Both the position numbers and the translations under genes were made by a program. 64,000 bases of DNA from Amorphophallus konjac (lineage: Eukaryota > Streptophyta > Magnoliopsida > Alismatales > Araceae), in the NCBI GenBank assembly GCA_022559845.1, contig CM040125.1:292192200-292256199 (forward strand). Direction: 5' to 3'. Below the pieces are notes generated by a model. The model did not search any database. It worked only from the letters and a program-made list of their open reading frames with translations, and was not told where the DNA came from. This document shows positions 31,255-43,948 of the stretch, piece by piece (within the stretch, counting starts at the first letter, position 1; the number at the start of each line of letters is the position of its first letter).

Positions 31255-31509
31255 GAACCACCTAAAAAAGCATCTGTGCAGTGGGTTGATTGCTGTCCTT
31301 TGCTTCCGCTAGATGATTGTTTAGGCGCACTATACATATTTGCTCAATTGCTTAAGCCATCTGAGTTTTTAATTCCGTAATATTGTTTGAGCGAAATTTT
31401 TTAAGGGTGAGATTCATTCACCCCCCTCTGAATCCACCGCACCGAACCTATCAGAAGAGAAGAATGGCGTTTATTCTTTTTTGCTTACATTTGTATGCTT
31501 GCCAAATGT

Positions 31510-34500
31510 TCAAAAGTAGAACTTGCGAAGATTTGTTGCATTCCACATCCGGGGGATGGGTGTTCCTTCCATGGTGGACAATCGGTATGCTCCTTTCCCG
31601 AGCATCTCGACCACTCGGTAGGGTCCTTCCCAGGTAGGGGCCAGCTTCTCCACCGCCTCTAGTGGTCGAGATGCTTCAGCCTTTCTGATGATGAAGTCTC
31701 CTGGCTAAAAGTGCCTGTCTCGGACTCTGGAGTTGTAGTATCGAGCGATGCGCCGTTGGTATTCCGTTGCTCGGATGCTTGCAATCTCTCGGATCTCGTC
31801 CGCCAAGTCGAGGTTTTCTCATAATTTCTGCTCGCTTACCTTGGGTTCAAAGTGGATGACTTGGAGAGAGGGATTGCCGACCTCCAATGGAATTTCGGCT
31901 TCCGTGCCATATACCAGTTGAAAAGGTGTTTCACCGATGGCCATTCTTGGAGTAGTTCGGTGCGACCATAGAACGCTCAGTAGTTCCTCGAGCCAACTTC
32001 CCTTGGCCTTGCCGAGCATGATTTTGATGCCTTTTAAGATAGTTTTATTGGCATTCTCGACCAGTCCGTTAGCCTGAGGGTGGGCTACCGAAGTGAAGTG
32101 ATTACGAATATTTAGGTCGGCGCATCTGTCTCTAAAGTAATGAGAATAAAATTGCCGACCATTGTCGCTCACGATCACTCGGGAGACACCATAGCGACAG
32201 ATGATCGACTTCCAAACAAAACTCCATACGACTGACTCGGTGATCCTGGCAGTGGCTTCGGCCTCGATCCACTTGGTGAAATAGTCGTTGGCGATGATGA
32301 TGAACTTCTTCTGAGCCTAAGCCGTGGGGAATGGCCCCAAGGTGTCGATTCTCCACCGAGCGAAGGGGTACGGCTCGGCAAGGGCGATGAGTTCTGCTGT
32401 GGGCTGGTGAATCAGATGGTTGAAGCGCTGACACCGATCGCACTTCTGCATGTAAGTCGAGCAATCGCATTGGAGTGTGGGCCACCAGTAACCCTGCCGA
32501 AGCAAGATCCTGGCGAGCGATCTTCCTCCTTGGTGCGCTCCATAGACGCCTTCGTGCACTTCTCGAATTGCTCGGCTGGCTTCATCGGCGCTGATGCACT
32601 TGAGGAGAGGACCGGAGAAAGATCTTCGGTATAAGGCATCATCCAACATGACGAAACGCCGAGCTTGGTATTTGAGTTTCTGAGCCTTCCGGGGATCGGT
32701 GGGCTCGTGAGAGTCCCGGAGCAAGGATATGTAGGGGGTCCGCCAGTCGCTTGAGGGTGCCGGGTCAACAGTCATAAGCTCGGACTCGATGCTTGATTTC
32801 CTGAGCTCTTCGAGGAGGACCGATCGTGTACTTGTGGGGTTGGGTGAGGAGGCAAGTCGAGAGAGGGCGTCCGCTTGGGAGTTTTCTTCCCGAGCTATTC
32901 GGACTACCTTAAAGGTCTCGAAGAGTTGGGCCATCCTCTTCACCGCCTGGAGGTACTTGACCATTTTTCCTTCCCAAGCTTTGTATTCACAATTGATTTG
33001 GCTAGCAACCAGTTGAGAGTCGGTGTGGATCCTCACTCGTTCGGCTCCCAGTCGTCGAACCATCCTGGCTGCCGAGATAACAGTTTCATACTCGGAGGCA
33101 TTGTTGGACACCTGGAAGTTGAACTTCAGGGCGTACCGCAGTTCTGCTCCTTTAGGGGACTTGAGAAGAATACCGGCGCCACTTTCGGTCGAGTTGGAGG
33201 ATCCGTCGACGAACAGATCCCAGGTAGGCCTGGGCGCAGGTGGAAGTGCTTCTTCAATCGGGACTGTGCTTTCAGCGATGAAGTCTGTGAGAGTCTATCC
33301 TTTAATAGCCGAGCGAGGGTGATACGATATATCATAGGCCCTGAGCATGATGGCCCATTTGACGAGGTGTTCCGGGGCTTCAGGGTGAAAGAGAATCTTC
33401 TTCAGGGGTTCACCGATCAATACGACGATGGAGTGCCTTTGGAAGTAGGGTCGGAGGCGCTTGGCCGAGGTAACCAACGCTAGCACAAGTTTCTCGATTG
33501 TGGGGTACTTTTTTTTGGCCTCGTTAAGCACCTTACTTGTATAGTACACCGGTCTCTCGACCCCCACATCGTTCCTGAATAGGACCGAGCTTACTGTAGA
33601 AGGGGTCGCTGAGAGATAGAGGTGTAGAACTTCGCCTTGGATTGGCTTGGACAGCATCGGGGGTGAGGCCAAGAATTGCTCGAGTTCGACGAACACGTTC
33701 TGGCATTCCTCGTCCCAGGTGAACGTCAAAGATGCCATTTTGGGCCCCCTCAACAGTTTCAAGAAGGGTAGGCATCGTTCGGTCGCCCGAGATAAGAAGC
33801 GGTTGAGTGCAGCAATGCGCCCTGTAAGGCGCTGGACGTCCTTGATGTAGGTGGGTGGCCGCATGTTCAGGATGGCCTTAACTTTGTCGGGGTTGGCCTC
33901 GATCCCACGCTGAGTTACTAGGAAGCCTAAGAACTTCCCGAATCTGACTCTGAAGGAGCACTTGGTGGGGTTGAGCTTCATGTTGTGCTTCAGGAGAGTG
34001 TCGAAGGTCACGGAAAAGTCGGTGAGGTGGTCTTTGGCCTTTGGTGTTTTGACGAGCATGTCATCAATATAGGCCTTGACATTCCGACTGAGCTGTCCTT
34101 TGAAAATGCAGTTGATCAGTCTTTGATAAGTTGCTCTGGCGTTCTTTAACTCGAACGGCATCCGGGTGTAGCAGTGTACGCCAAAGTCGGTGATGAAGGC
34201 GGTCTTCTCGATGTCCTCCGGGTCCATCCCGATCTGATGGTAGCCAGAGTAGGCGTCCAGGAAGCTGAGCAGCTCATTGCCAGAGGTTGAATCGACCAGT
34301 TGATCGATGCTCTGCAACGGATAGCAGTCCTTTGGGGTAGCCTGCTTGAGATCGGTGAAGTCCATGCACATTCACCATTTCTCAGAAGCTTTTGGTACCA
34401 GGATGACGTTGGCGAGCCATGTAGGGTACAGGACCGGACGAAAGAGGCCAGTCTTCTATCCCTTGATGACTTGCTCTTTGATGACCACTTGCTTCTGTGG

Positions 34501-35163
34501 GGAGTGCTTTCTCCTGCGCTGTTGTACAGGCTTTGCCATTGGGTCGAGGTTGAGCTTGTGCATCACCACATCTCTCTGTATTCCAGGAAGGTGCTCATGA
34601 GACTATGCGAAGACTTGGATGTACTGCGCAAGGAAATCTTTACACTTTTCTTGTTCCTCAAGTGGTAGCTCGGCTCCAATCTTTACTCCTAGAGTTGGGT
34701 CACCGTTAAGGAAGACCATTAGCAACTCGCCACTAGGCTCAGATGTTACGGGTCTCTCTTCGGCTCCCATTACTCTTTTATTTTTCCCTTCCGTCCTAGT
34801 GGCGTCAACCGAGACTATATAGCATCGTCTAGCCAATGCCTGGTTACCTCGAACTTCCCTCACGCCATATTTGGTTGGGAACTTCATCTTTTGGTGAAAG
34901 GTGGAGGGTACCGCTTTCATTCGACCGAGAATGCCTCGGCTGAAGATGGCGTTGTATGCCGACATCCCCTTAATCATGATGAAGTCTACCATAACCGGAA
35001 CGGTTTTGGGAGGGGTGCCGATAGTAACTGGCTGGCTTAATTCTCCCTCGGGATAAGTAGCCTGGCCATTGAACCGGCAGAGGGGGGTTCGAATCGGGTG
35101 GAGTTTAGATGGATTCTCTCCAATCTTGAGGAATCATTCATAGGATAATACATCAGGGGCACT
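31510..35163 (-). pseudogene. pol: Tat-2 pol from protease to integrase, inactivated
   Basis: Minus strand, continuing from the protease half at 42129-42220. It includes the rest of protease and the linker (SAYNAIFSRGILGR), RT (about 34490-33700) with catalytic YIDD where Tat-1 has YVDD, the degenerate RNase H (LHLYLSATPS), the archaeal-type RNase H (WDLFVDGSSNS, about 33215) and integrase with CDRCQRF, VSDNGRQF and GLVENANK, ending RKFYF at 31510. In-frame stops occur about five times, mostly where Tat-1 has Gln or Arg. The Sirevirus-like element starts 52 bp downstream of the stop codon. Confidence 0.9.
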
Positions 35164-35168
35164 ACCAT

Positions 35169-37562
35169 TGATGTGACACCACCTAGGACTTACCAAGCAA
35201 GCACAATTTAGCATTCAAACGGACCGATAATGGCGACCACTCACCCAATGCTCACCCAAGTCCCGGGGTAACTTGGCAATGCCAAGGTGAGGTTGAGAGG
35301 GTTGGGCCCTTGCTGGTAGAGGGCCAGCAAGGCTAAGGTTGACTCCCAAGGGTAATGGCAGCCCAATTCAAGGGAGCCGACGTCGTGCCGAGGGCACGGG
35401 TTCCACACTTTTCTCACGGCGATCTCTTATAGCAAGGGAGCTTAAGGATCGGGCTCTCATTTACGGCCAGCAGAGTTATGAACTAATAATGACTGAACAA
35501 ATACTAAGTAGAGCAAAGTTTGGAGCACTTACTCGACCGGTTTGAAGAAACTGGTCCCGCTCGGAGACGTGGGCGAGCGGGGAGGCGTGGGGATCCCCAC
35601 ACGCCGCGTCGGGGCAGCTTGACCTGTTTAAACAATTACAAAACTACACCTCTCGTAGGAGGGGGATCTTGGGGTGGGGACAACTTGTTATTACATCCAA
35701 AACTACCTTCACATAGGGAGGGGCCTTCAGCCGGCCAAGCGGGGAGGGGAGAAACGGGGAAAAGAACACCGAATGGAGACCGAGATCAGTTCTGCCTGTT
35801 CTCTGCTAGTGCTGACAGACAGTCGAAGAAGTGGCTGCTGTGACTGCTCCCGAATTTTGTTGGGGACGAAACCACCTGGAAAATCTTCGTAGGAGGACCA
35901 GGAAGTTGTCCAAATTTTTATGGAATTTCGGTAAGTCACTGTTGGCCGGGGCAGAGTCTCGAACAGGGAGGCAGACCTTCAGTTCTCACTGCTTCTGGAT
36001 CACCACAGCAGGAAGAAGAGGTTGCCACCAGTGCTCCCGAGCTCAGAATGAGGCGCCGCTGAAATCGTTGGTACCGCCTGTGAGTCCTCTTTGAAACGAT
36101 CCTGATGGAGATGCCAAATGTTGTCGGAGAAGACCGGTAGACTCTGAACACTGAGGGGGGTTCGGTGCAGACTGAGTGGAGGTATAACCGCGCACCCGGG
36201 GAAGAGAATTGATAACTTTCAGATCCGGACGCCAAACTGAGTTCTGCTTCTTGGGGATGAAATAAAACTCGGAGTAGAAGATTTTTTCAGAAGAACTCTC
36301 GTTCAGATTCCAAGTAGGATTGCCGCAGTCGAGCTTCCACTCAGGTTCTGATTTCCTGCCAGAGATGCTTTGCATAGTTGAGGGAGAACTGCTCTCCCAG
36401 GCAGCACAGTGCTCGGACGACGACGAAACCACCGCCGTTGCGAAGAAGACTGGCAGACGCTTCCATGGGTACCTCTTGGGCCTCCAGGGATGCTGGGATG
36501 AAGTCGGGGCCGGCTCTGCAAGCTGCTGGTACTCTACTACCTGCGACCTGAGAATTGCAGGTGGTGAAAGGTGGTGGGGAAATGGGGTAGAAGGGATGGG
36601 AAATGGGGTGGATGGGTATGGGGGCAACCCCTGGCTATGAGGGGGTCTGGGAGGGGGTGTTCCAAGGTGTGGGAGGGGGAGAATGGGGTCTGGAAGGTGG
36701 TGTTTGCAGTGGGTGAGAGAGGAGCTGCGAATTTGGTTGGAAGGGAGAGAGGGAAAGGGTATTTGAAAATGGGTTTAAGGGTGGGATTAATTTCTGGTCT
36801 TGGGGATGGGAAGGGGTGTGTGGGGAAGGTAAAGGGGGGCTTGGGGAGTGGGAATTCTCCCTTGGGAGATGAGAGGGTGCTTGGGGAAGGGGAGTGGGTG
36901 GTTGGTGGTTGGAGGGTGGAGTGGGGAGTGATGGAATCTCCCTTGGGGCTGGGGTGGAGTTAAGGTGGGGTGGTGGGGAGTTGGGGATGAGTTATTGGAG
37001 GGGGGGAAGAGAGAGAAAGGTGGTTGGGAGGGAAGGAGAGAGAAAGGGGTCGCAGGTTTTAGAGAGAGAAAGTGGAGGAGAGAGAAAATGACTTCTTAGA
37101 GAGAGAGGTAGAGAGAGAGAGGGGGGGATAGGGGCTTCTCACCCACTCAATTGACTTCTCACCAAAAGAAGAAGATTTAAGTTGGACACTAGAAAATTCA
37201 AATATTCATTCATTCATTCATTGATTTGAAATGGGGGGAATGGGGTCCTATATATAGGCAACCCACATTTCACAAAAAGTCTCTGACTCATGCAACAATC
37301 ACAAATAACCAAGGGGTAGGGGGCGCCCTTGGGCCTAGCCCAATGAATTGGGCCCAATAACAAACTAATCAACCTAATGACACTCAAACTTAGGGAAATA
37401 AATAAAAGACCTAGGGGCATGACTCAAATAAAAGGGAAAATACAATGATATGACTTGAAAAAAATTACATAGGACTCAAACTAAATAACTAGACCATGCC
37501 GGATGCAACAGGGGCGGGGAGATGAGCCGTAAATGCGGGCATGGGAAGTGATGTCCCCATCA
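35169..37562 (-). repeat. 3' LTR of chromovirus derivative (2394 bp)
   Basis: Matches 39758-42123. On the minus strand it starts TGATGGGGAC and ends GTGTCACATCA. TATA-like TATATATAGG near 37247-37256. Contains GA-rich and GT-rich stretches (36570-37110). A 194-codon ORF in both LTRs (36043-36627 here) has no recognisable product. Confidence 0.92.
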
Positions 37563-37639
37563 TACTCCCGGGGTGCGGAGAACTCGACTCCGTTGAGTAA
37601 GAGTCCTTCCCTCCTCGGACGGTGTAGAAGCGATACCGC

Positions 37640-39680
37640 TCACAAGTCTTCCAAAGGAGACCGATCCATCCACCCGATGAGATAGTGCTCAGTCACCTTG
37701 CTCTTGGTGGTAGTGACCTGTTCATCGAATATTTGCTCAATTTGCTCACGCTGGGCTCTCCTGGCTAGTGGACTCTTCTCACGGGTGGGTGCTCTCTCAA
37801 TGAGGGGTGTGGACTCAATATCCTCACTGGGTACCACCGCGGGACCCTTATATGACACTACATCGGCCACGTTGAATGTGGGGCTCACTTCGTACTCCTC
37901 GGAAAGATCTAACTCATAGACACTAGTGCTAATGCACCTTAGAACCTGGAAGGGACCAGCCCCACGAGACCTCAATTTCGAGATGGCTCTTGGGGAGAGT
38001 CTCTCTATCCTCACCATCACAAAGTCACCCACGTGGAATTCTTGGTGACGTCGATGAGAGTCGGCCTGCCTTTTATAAGTCTCATTCTTTTTGCTGATGT
38101 GCTTGCTAAGGTTTTCATGCAATTTTGTGAATGCTGACATTCTAGGGGTGATGGGTGGACCTGGGCAACCAAAAGTAGACCAATCATGCTTTGATGCTAA
38201 GAAGACTTTGATGGAATTAGGAGGGCCGGGGTAACCATATGTGGACTTATCATGCAATGCTGTCATGTTGACTTTGGTGGGCCTAGGTGGGCCGGGACAC
38301 CCGTAAGTGAACCTATCATGCAAAGTGGTGATGAATGTCGGGGGACCCGAACATCCGTAGATGCTTTTGACATGTGTATGACCAATGTTAAATGAGGGAG
38401 GGTCAATACACCCGAATATGAACCAATCATGCATCCTACTTGACATGTGGGTGATATGAACGAGTCGACCCGTCTTATGAATCATGCCAAGTGGTGTTGT
38501 ACGCCAAGACTTATGCACTCTTGTGCCAAAGAGGTCTCCAATGTGTGGGCTTTTGGACTTCCATTGGAATGGATCAAAGGGGTCTAGGAAGGTGGATATC
38601 ATGAAGTGGGGCACTTCCTTGATCCCTAGGAGTATATTGTCCATAGTCATGGCTCCCATGGTGTAACTCGAGTCTAGGAAGGGGTGGGTTTGATCCATCA
38701 CGGTGGGTTGGAGTAGGGAAAGGTGGGTGGTGGGTAAGGTGGTTGGGCCACATGGGTATCCGTACTCCCATTGGAAGGGGTCAAAGGGATCATGGTAAGG
38801 GCTACCTAGAGAGAGGAACTCCATGTCCCCAAGGTCCTCACAAGGTGGTGAGTCATCCTCCTCCCAAGTAGTTGGTCCAAGGTCTCTAGTGGGTTGACCG
38901 TTCAAGGTACTTGGGATCTCAAGGGGTGGGGAGTAGACCTTGATGGGTTCTTCCTCCAAGGGGAGAAATAGGAGGATCTCACTAGTACAATGCCCACTTG
39001 TGCAGAGGGAGGTGATGGAACCGATGGATGGGTGGACAAAGTTGACGGTGCTAGGCTCCAATGGTCCCATGGCTAGTAGGTCGGTTAAGTGGGCTTGCCA
39101 ATGTAGGCAATCCACAAGGTCTCCCAAGTCTTCCACAGAGTAGAAGTTTTGATAAGTGACATGGGGAGGTCGGGTGGGAACAATTTGGGATTTATATCCC
39201 AATGGTGGTGAGCTAGGGAGGGTGGTACATTGCTTGAGCCATTGGAGTATGGACTCATCTATGATGAGGGTGCCATGTGTGACGGTGCATGGCCTTTGAG
39301 GATCCGGACCATGAGGGGTGGGGGAAGATTGAGGCTCTTCTTCTTTATTGGTGGGAGCTTGGGCTTCTTCTATGGTGATAAGAGGGTCCATATGGGCATA
39401 AATTTTCCTAAGTTCATTTCTCATCTCAACCCAAGAGTCGATGGGCTCTTGCCTTCCAACTTCCATTAAGCCTACAATGTTTTGCCATTCATTCCTAGCT
39501 TGGCGCCAGAGCAAACTTTTGGCATAGTTGACTTGCATAGACCCTGACAGGGTGAACCTCCCCAAAGTGGTGATCTATAGAGCTTTCCCATTGTAGATAT
39601 AAACTAGGGTGGGATCCATCAAACACAAAGACATCTATTGGGTCCAAGCGAGACGAGTAGGCTAAGTAGGAAGTGGCCAT
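37640..39680 (-). pseudogene. Gag-chromodomain fusion reading frame with PGPP repeats
   Basis: ATG at 39680 (MATSYLAYSS). The frame shifts once near 39550, then is open for about 630 codons to 37640. Order: gag N-terminus (VFDGSHPSLYLQWE, YAKSLLWRQARNEWQN); an acidic Pro-rich linker with two DPFDPFQW blocks; five PGPP-type repeats at about residues 378-475 counted from 39565 (STFGCPGPP, STYGYPGPP, FTYGCPGPP); then integrase C-terminus (FHVGDFVMVRIE, RGAGPFQVLR, FNVADV) and a chromodomain-like end (KVTEHYLIGWMDRSPLEDL) cut short by a stop. Protease, RT, RNase H and integrase core are absent. Such a fusion could bind element RNA or chromatin; that is inference. Confidence 0.75.
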
Positions 39681-39734
39681 GATGATCGGGTGATAAATGC
39701 AATGGCCCTAGGACAAGACATAGTAGAGACAAGT

Positions 39735-39757
39735 CTAGAACTTGTTCTGATACCAAT
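39735..39757 (-). other. Primer-binding site of chromovirus derivative
   Basis: Minus strand ATTGGTATCAGAACAAGTTC directly follows the 5' LTR end. The first 10 bases after ATT match initiator tRNA-Met (TGGTATCAGA). It sets the minus orientation. Confidence 0.8.
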
Positions 39758-42123
39758 TGATGTGACACCACCTAGGACTTACCAAGCAAGCACAATTTAG
39801 CATTCAAACGGACCGATAATGGCGACCACTCACCCGATGCTCACCCAAGTCCCGGGGTAACTTGGCAATGCCAAGGTGAGGTTGAGAGGGTTGGGCCCTT
39901 GCTGGTAGAGGGCCAGCAAGGCCAAGGTTGACTCCCAAGGGTAATGGCAGCCCAATTCAAGGGAGCCGACGTCGTGCCGAGGGCACGGGTTCCACACTTT
40001 TCTCACGGTGATCTCTTATAGCAAGGGAGCTTAAGGATCGGGCTCTCATTCACGGCCAGCGGAGTTATGAACTAATATTGACTGAACAAATACTAAGTAG
40101 AGCAAATTTTGGAGCACTTACTCGATCGGTTTGAAGAAACCGGTCCCGCTCGGAGACGTGGGTGAGCGGGGAGGCGTGGGGATCCCCACACGCCACGTCG
40201 GGGCAGCTTGACCTGTTTAAACAATTACAAAACTACACCTCTCGTAGGAGGGGGATCTTGGGGTGGGGACAACTCGTTATTACATCCAAAACTACCTCCA
40301 CATAGGGAGGGGCCTTCAGCCGGCCAAGCGGGGAGGGAGAAACGGGGAAAAGAACACCGAATGGAGACCGAGATCAGTTCTGCCTGTTCTCTGCGAGTGC
40401 TGACAGACGGTCGAAGAAGTGGCTGCTGTGATTGCTCCCGAATGTTTCTGGGGACGAAACAACCTGGAAAATCTTCGTAGGTGGACCGGTAAGTCGTCCA
40501 AATTTTGCTGGAATTTCGAGAAGTCATTGTTGGCCGGGGCAGAATCTCGAACAGGGAGGCAGACCTTCAGTTCTGACTGCTTCTGGATCACCATAGCAGT
40601 AAGAAGAGGTTGCCACCAGCGCTCCCCAGCTCAGAATGAGGCTCCGCTAAAGTCGTTGGAACCGCCTGTGAGTCCTCTTCGAAATGATCTTGACGAAGAT
40701 GCCAAATGTTGTCGGAACCGACCGGAAGACTCTGAACACTGAGGGGGGGTCGGTGTAGACTGAGTGGAGGCAGAACCGCGCACCTGGGGAAGAGAATTGA
40801 TAACTTTCAGATCCGGATGCCAAACTGAGTTCTGCTTCTTGTGGATGAAAGAAAACTCGGAGTAGAAGATTTTTCCATAACAACTCTCGTTCAGATTCCC
40901 AGTAGGATTGCCGCAGTTGAGCTTCCACTCAGGTTCTGATTTCCTGCCAGAGATGCTTTGCGCAGTTGAGGGAGAACTGCTCTCCCGGGCAACACGGTTC
41001 TCGGACGATGACGAAACCACCACCGTTGCGAAGAAGACTGGCAGATGCTTCCGTGGGTACCTCTTGGGCCTCCAGGGACGTTGGGATGAAGTCGGGGCCG
41101 GCTTTGCAAGCTGCTGGTACTCTACTACCTGCGACCTGAGAATTGCAGGTGGTGAAAGGTGGTGGGGGAATGGGGTAGAAGGGATGGGAAATGGAGTGGA
41201 TGGGTATGGGGGCAACCCCTGGCTGTGAGGGGGTGTTCCAAGGTGTGGGAGGGGAAGAATGGTGTCTAGAAGGTGGTGTTTGCAGTGGGTGAGAGAGGAG
41301 CTGCCAATTTGGTTGGAAGGGAGAAAGGGAAAGGGTATTTGAAAATGGGTTTAAGGGTGGGATTAATTTTTGGTCTTGGCGATGGGAAGGGGTGTGTGGG
41401 GAAGGTAAAGGGGGGCTTGGGGAGTGGGAATTCTCCCTTGGGAGATGAGAGGGTGCTTGGGGAAGGGGAGTGGGTGGTTGGTGGTTGGAGGGTGGAGTGG
41501 GGAGTGGTGGAATCTCCCTTGGGGCTGGGGTGGAGTTAAGGTGGGGTGGTGGGGAGTTGGGGATGAGTTATTGGAGGGGGGGAAGAGAGAGAAAGGTGGT
41601 TGGGAGGGGCGCAGATTTTAGAGAGGGAAAGTGGAGGAGAGAGAAAATGACTTCTTAGAGAGAGTGGTAGAGAGAGAGAGAGGGGGGGATAGGCGCTTCT
41701 CACCCACTCAATTGGCTTCTCACCAAAAGAAGAATATTTAAGTTGGACACTAGAAAATTCAAATATTCATTCATTCATTCATTGATTTGAAAGGGGGGGA
41801 ATGTGGTCCTATATATAGGCAACCCACATTTTACAAAAAGTCCCTGACTCATGCAACAATGACAAATAACCAAGGGGTAGGGGGCGCCCTTGGGCCTAGC
41901 CCAATGAATTGGGCCCAATAACAAACTAATCAACCTAATGACACTCAAACTTAGGGAAATAAACAAAAGACCTAGGGACATGACTCAAATAAAAGGGAAA
42001 ATACAATGATATGACTTGAAAAAAATTACATAGGACTCAAAATAAATAAGTAGACCATGCCGGATGCAACAGGGGCGAGGAGACGAGCCGTGAATGTGGG
42101 CATGGGAGGTGATGTCCCCATCA
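39758..42123 (-). repeat. 5' LTR of chromovirus derivative (2366 bp)
   Basis: Pairs with 35169-37562; differences are scattered substitutions and short indels (for example in the GA-rich tract near 41600). Confidence 0.92.
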
Positions 42124-42128
42124 ACCAT

Positions 42129-43911
42129 TGTCAACTAAGATCATGTCTATGTTACAATGATTTATTATAGCCGATACAACGAGAGCGTCGTCATGCGGGG
42201 TGGTTAACCCTTCCAGGTCCTTGTCAGAGAATACCAGGGCCTGCGATTTGCTAGCTTGCGGGGCCGTGGGTGCTTCGGTAGAGGCTCAGCTTGCTCGCTC
42301 GGCGTGACGCATTCTTCCTCGGGTGCTATCTCTGCCTGATGCCGTGCCACCGGCGATGACGTTGGTGTGGACTCCGCGGGGGGTGTTGTCGATTTCTTCA
42401 GGGGCGCCTCGGTCTTCCTTGGGCCTGGACACGTATCGGGATAGGTGTCCCTGGCGGATGAGGTGCACGATCTCATCTTGGAGTTGATGGCAATCGCTGG
42501 TGTGATTCCCGTGGTCGGTATGGAACAGGCAGTGCTTGCGGCGATTGCAGTGCTTTGTCTTCATAAGCTCAGGTTGGTTGAGGAGACCCGAGCCTTTGAT
42601 GTCTTCATAGATCTCATAGACGGTGGTGGTAAGTGGGGTATACCGCTCGTACTTTCGGGACGGCTCTTTTCGGTCTCTGTCCTGGTTCCACCTTTTTCCT
42701 TGACCCATCCCTTGCTCGGACGGTCTCTTCTTGTCCCCCTCCCGATCCGAGCCGGTTGTGCCTCGACAGGCACTGAGGACTTCCTCACACTAGGTGTGGC
42801 GCAGGGCCAATGTCACTAGCTCGGCAAGTGAGGTTGGGGGATGAAGCACTAGCTCGCGCCGCAGGTTTTCATCATGAGTACCCCCGGTCAATGCGGTGAT
42901 GGCAGAGGCCACATCCAGGCGGGGAATGCAGAAGGCTTCCGATTTAATTCGGTTAATATAAGCCCGTAATTTCTCCCCCTGTTCCTGCTTGAGGGCCAGT
43001 AGTCCCGCTACCGACCGAAGTGGACCGCTGCCGGCGAAGCTTTTCTCCAATATTCGCCCGAATTGCTTGAAGTTGTGCATGTTGCCAGGGCCGAGGGCTC
43101 TGAACGAAGCCTGAGCGCCCTGAACCAGAGTGGTCACAAACGCTCGACACTTGATCACATCGGACGCCCCATGCAAGGTCATTAGGGCGTCGAAGCTGTC
43201 GAAATGGTCAGTCGGGTCTCCCTTGCCGTCGTATGACTTGAAGGTCAGAAGTAAGATTCTGGGAGATATCTCTACCTTCAGGATGTAGTCGGAAAATGGG
43301 GATCGCTCCTCATCCTCCACAGGAGAGGTCTTTTGCAAGGCACGGAGAGCGCGCTCTTGCTCTGTGAAACGCCTCTCGAAGTCTCACAGTCAGAGAGATA
43401 GTTCTGGTTGTCGTTGTCCCGAGGGGCTGGGGGCGCACACTTGCATGCTACCCCGACACTCCTCAGGGGCCTCGGAGTTCGGGAACAGTCAGCGTGCTCC
43501 GATCTTTTCCCTCCTCGGGGTTGAGGAGGCTTCTTACTCCGGGGGAGGGGCGTGCGATGGTCCTCCTAACAGATTGCGAATGATTCGCTGCCCCCGGAGG
43601 GTGAAACAGCCTCCAGTAGTTTGCTGGGAGGCATCTCCACGAGGGGGGCTCTTCCGGGGGAGGTACGACTTCTCCTCCTTGGCCGCCTGGGCCCTAATGA
43701 GATCAACGAGGACGTCCAGTTTTGCGTTGAGGGTTTGGAGGGCGTCGGTGCTCCCGCCAGGAAGCTGTTCCCCCTCCACTAATGGAGGCAGCTCATTGAC
43801 TTAGCTGCCGAATGGAGAATATTCCGTGGGAAGAGAAGGTGCACCTTCCTCCATCACCAGAACTTTTCCCAGGTCGCCGACAGCCCTCCTGCCAGAACTT
43901 CTTCGCACCAT
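42129..43911 (-). pseudogene. gag: Tat-2 gag and start of protease, inactivated
   Basis: ATG at 43911 (MVRRSSGRRAVGDLG), stop at about 43804, then the same frame resumes. The capsid-type gag core lies at 43338-42790 (DPTDHFDSFDALM, FAGSGPLRSVAGLLALKQ, LRAYINRIKSE). A CCHC-like segment, CLFHTDHGNHTSDC, is at about 42590. The frame changes near 42290. The protease begins at about 42200 (INHCNIDMILVDNG), and the chromovirus derivative is inserted exactly after this D-N-G active-site motif. Capsid and protease roles by family. Confidence 0.85.
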
Positions 43912-43930
43912 GATGGCTCTTTGTGCATTT

Positions 43931-43947
43931 CCCACAGACGGCGCCAG
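43931..43947 (-). other. Primer-binding site of Tat-2
   Basis: Minus strand TGGCGCCGTCTGTGGG, two bases after the 5' LTR end (CTTCA then TC). TGGCGCC-type PBS is common in Tat elements. Confidence 0.8.
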
Positions 43948-43948
43948 A

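Larger units (their letters stand above)
12980..31453 (+). mobile_element. Sirevirus-like Ty1/copia element without pol, inserted in Tat-2
   Basis: LTRs begin TGTTGTGCCCC and end ACCTATCA; target duplication GAAGA. 5' LTR 12980-15967, PBS at 15970, gag-like region 16091-18451, about 2.2 kb without genes, polypurine tract, then a 3' LTR split by the CACTA element. Without the CACTA insertion and its GAT duplication the 3' LTR is 2987 bp against 2988 bp for the 5' LTR. Sirevirus-like features: iMet PBS, copia-type gag with coiled coil and zinc knuckles, and several AGGGGGAG tracts before the 3' LTR. No protease, integrase, RT or RNase H motif is visible, so it must have moved with proteins from a relative. 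Confidence 0.88.
20672..31453 (+). repeat. 3' LTR of Sirevirus-like element, split by CACTA insertion
   Basis: LTR parts are 20672-22536 and 30332-31453 (with one GAT copy on each side). Joined, they match the 5' LTR along its whole length with scattered substitutions. The undisturbed 5' LTR reads GGCAGTCTTGAG where the split copy reads GGCGAT then, after the transposon, GATCTTGAG, which fixes the CACTA insertion point. Confidence 0.92.
35169..42123 (-). mobile_element. Chromovirus derivative lacking protease, RT and integrase core
   Basis: Minus-strand LTR element inserted in the Tat-2 protease, duplication ACCAT (35164-35168 and 42124-42128). LTRs 35169-37562 and 39758-42123 begin and end TGATG and CCATCA. 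PBS on the minus strand next to the right LTR: ATTGGTATCAGAACAAG. The 2.2 kb interior holds one long reading frame joining gag N-terminus to integrase C-terminus. It is non-autonomous; a related autonomous family is suggested by the integrase remnant at 44857-45473. Confidence 0.9.

Noticed and set aside
36043..36627. 194-codon ORF in the chromovirus-derivative LTR, also in the other LTR (40631-41215)
   Set aside because: Presence in both LTRs is expected from recent duplication; no domain recognised and no independent copy to test conservation.
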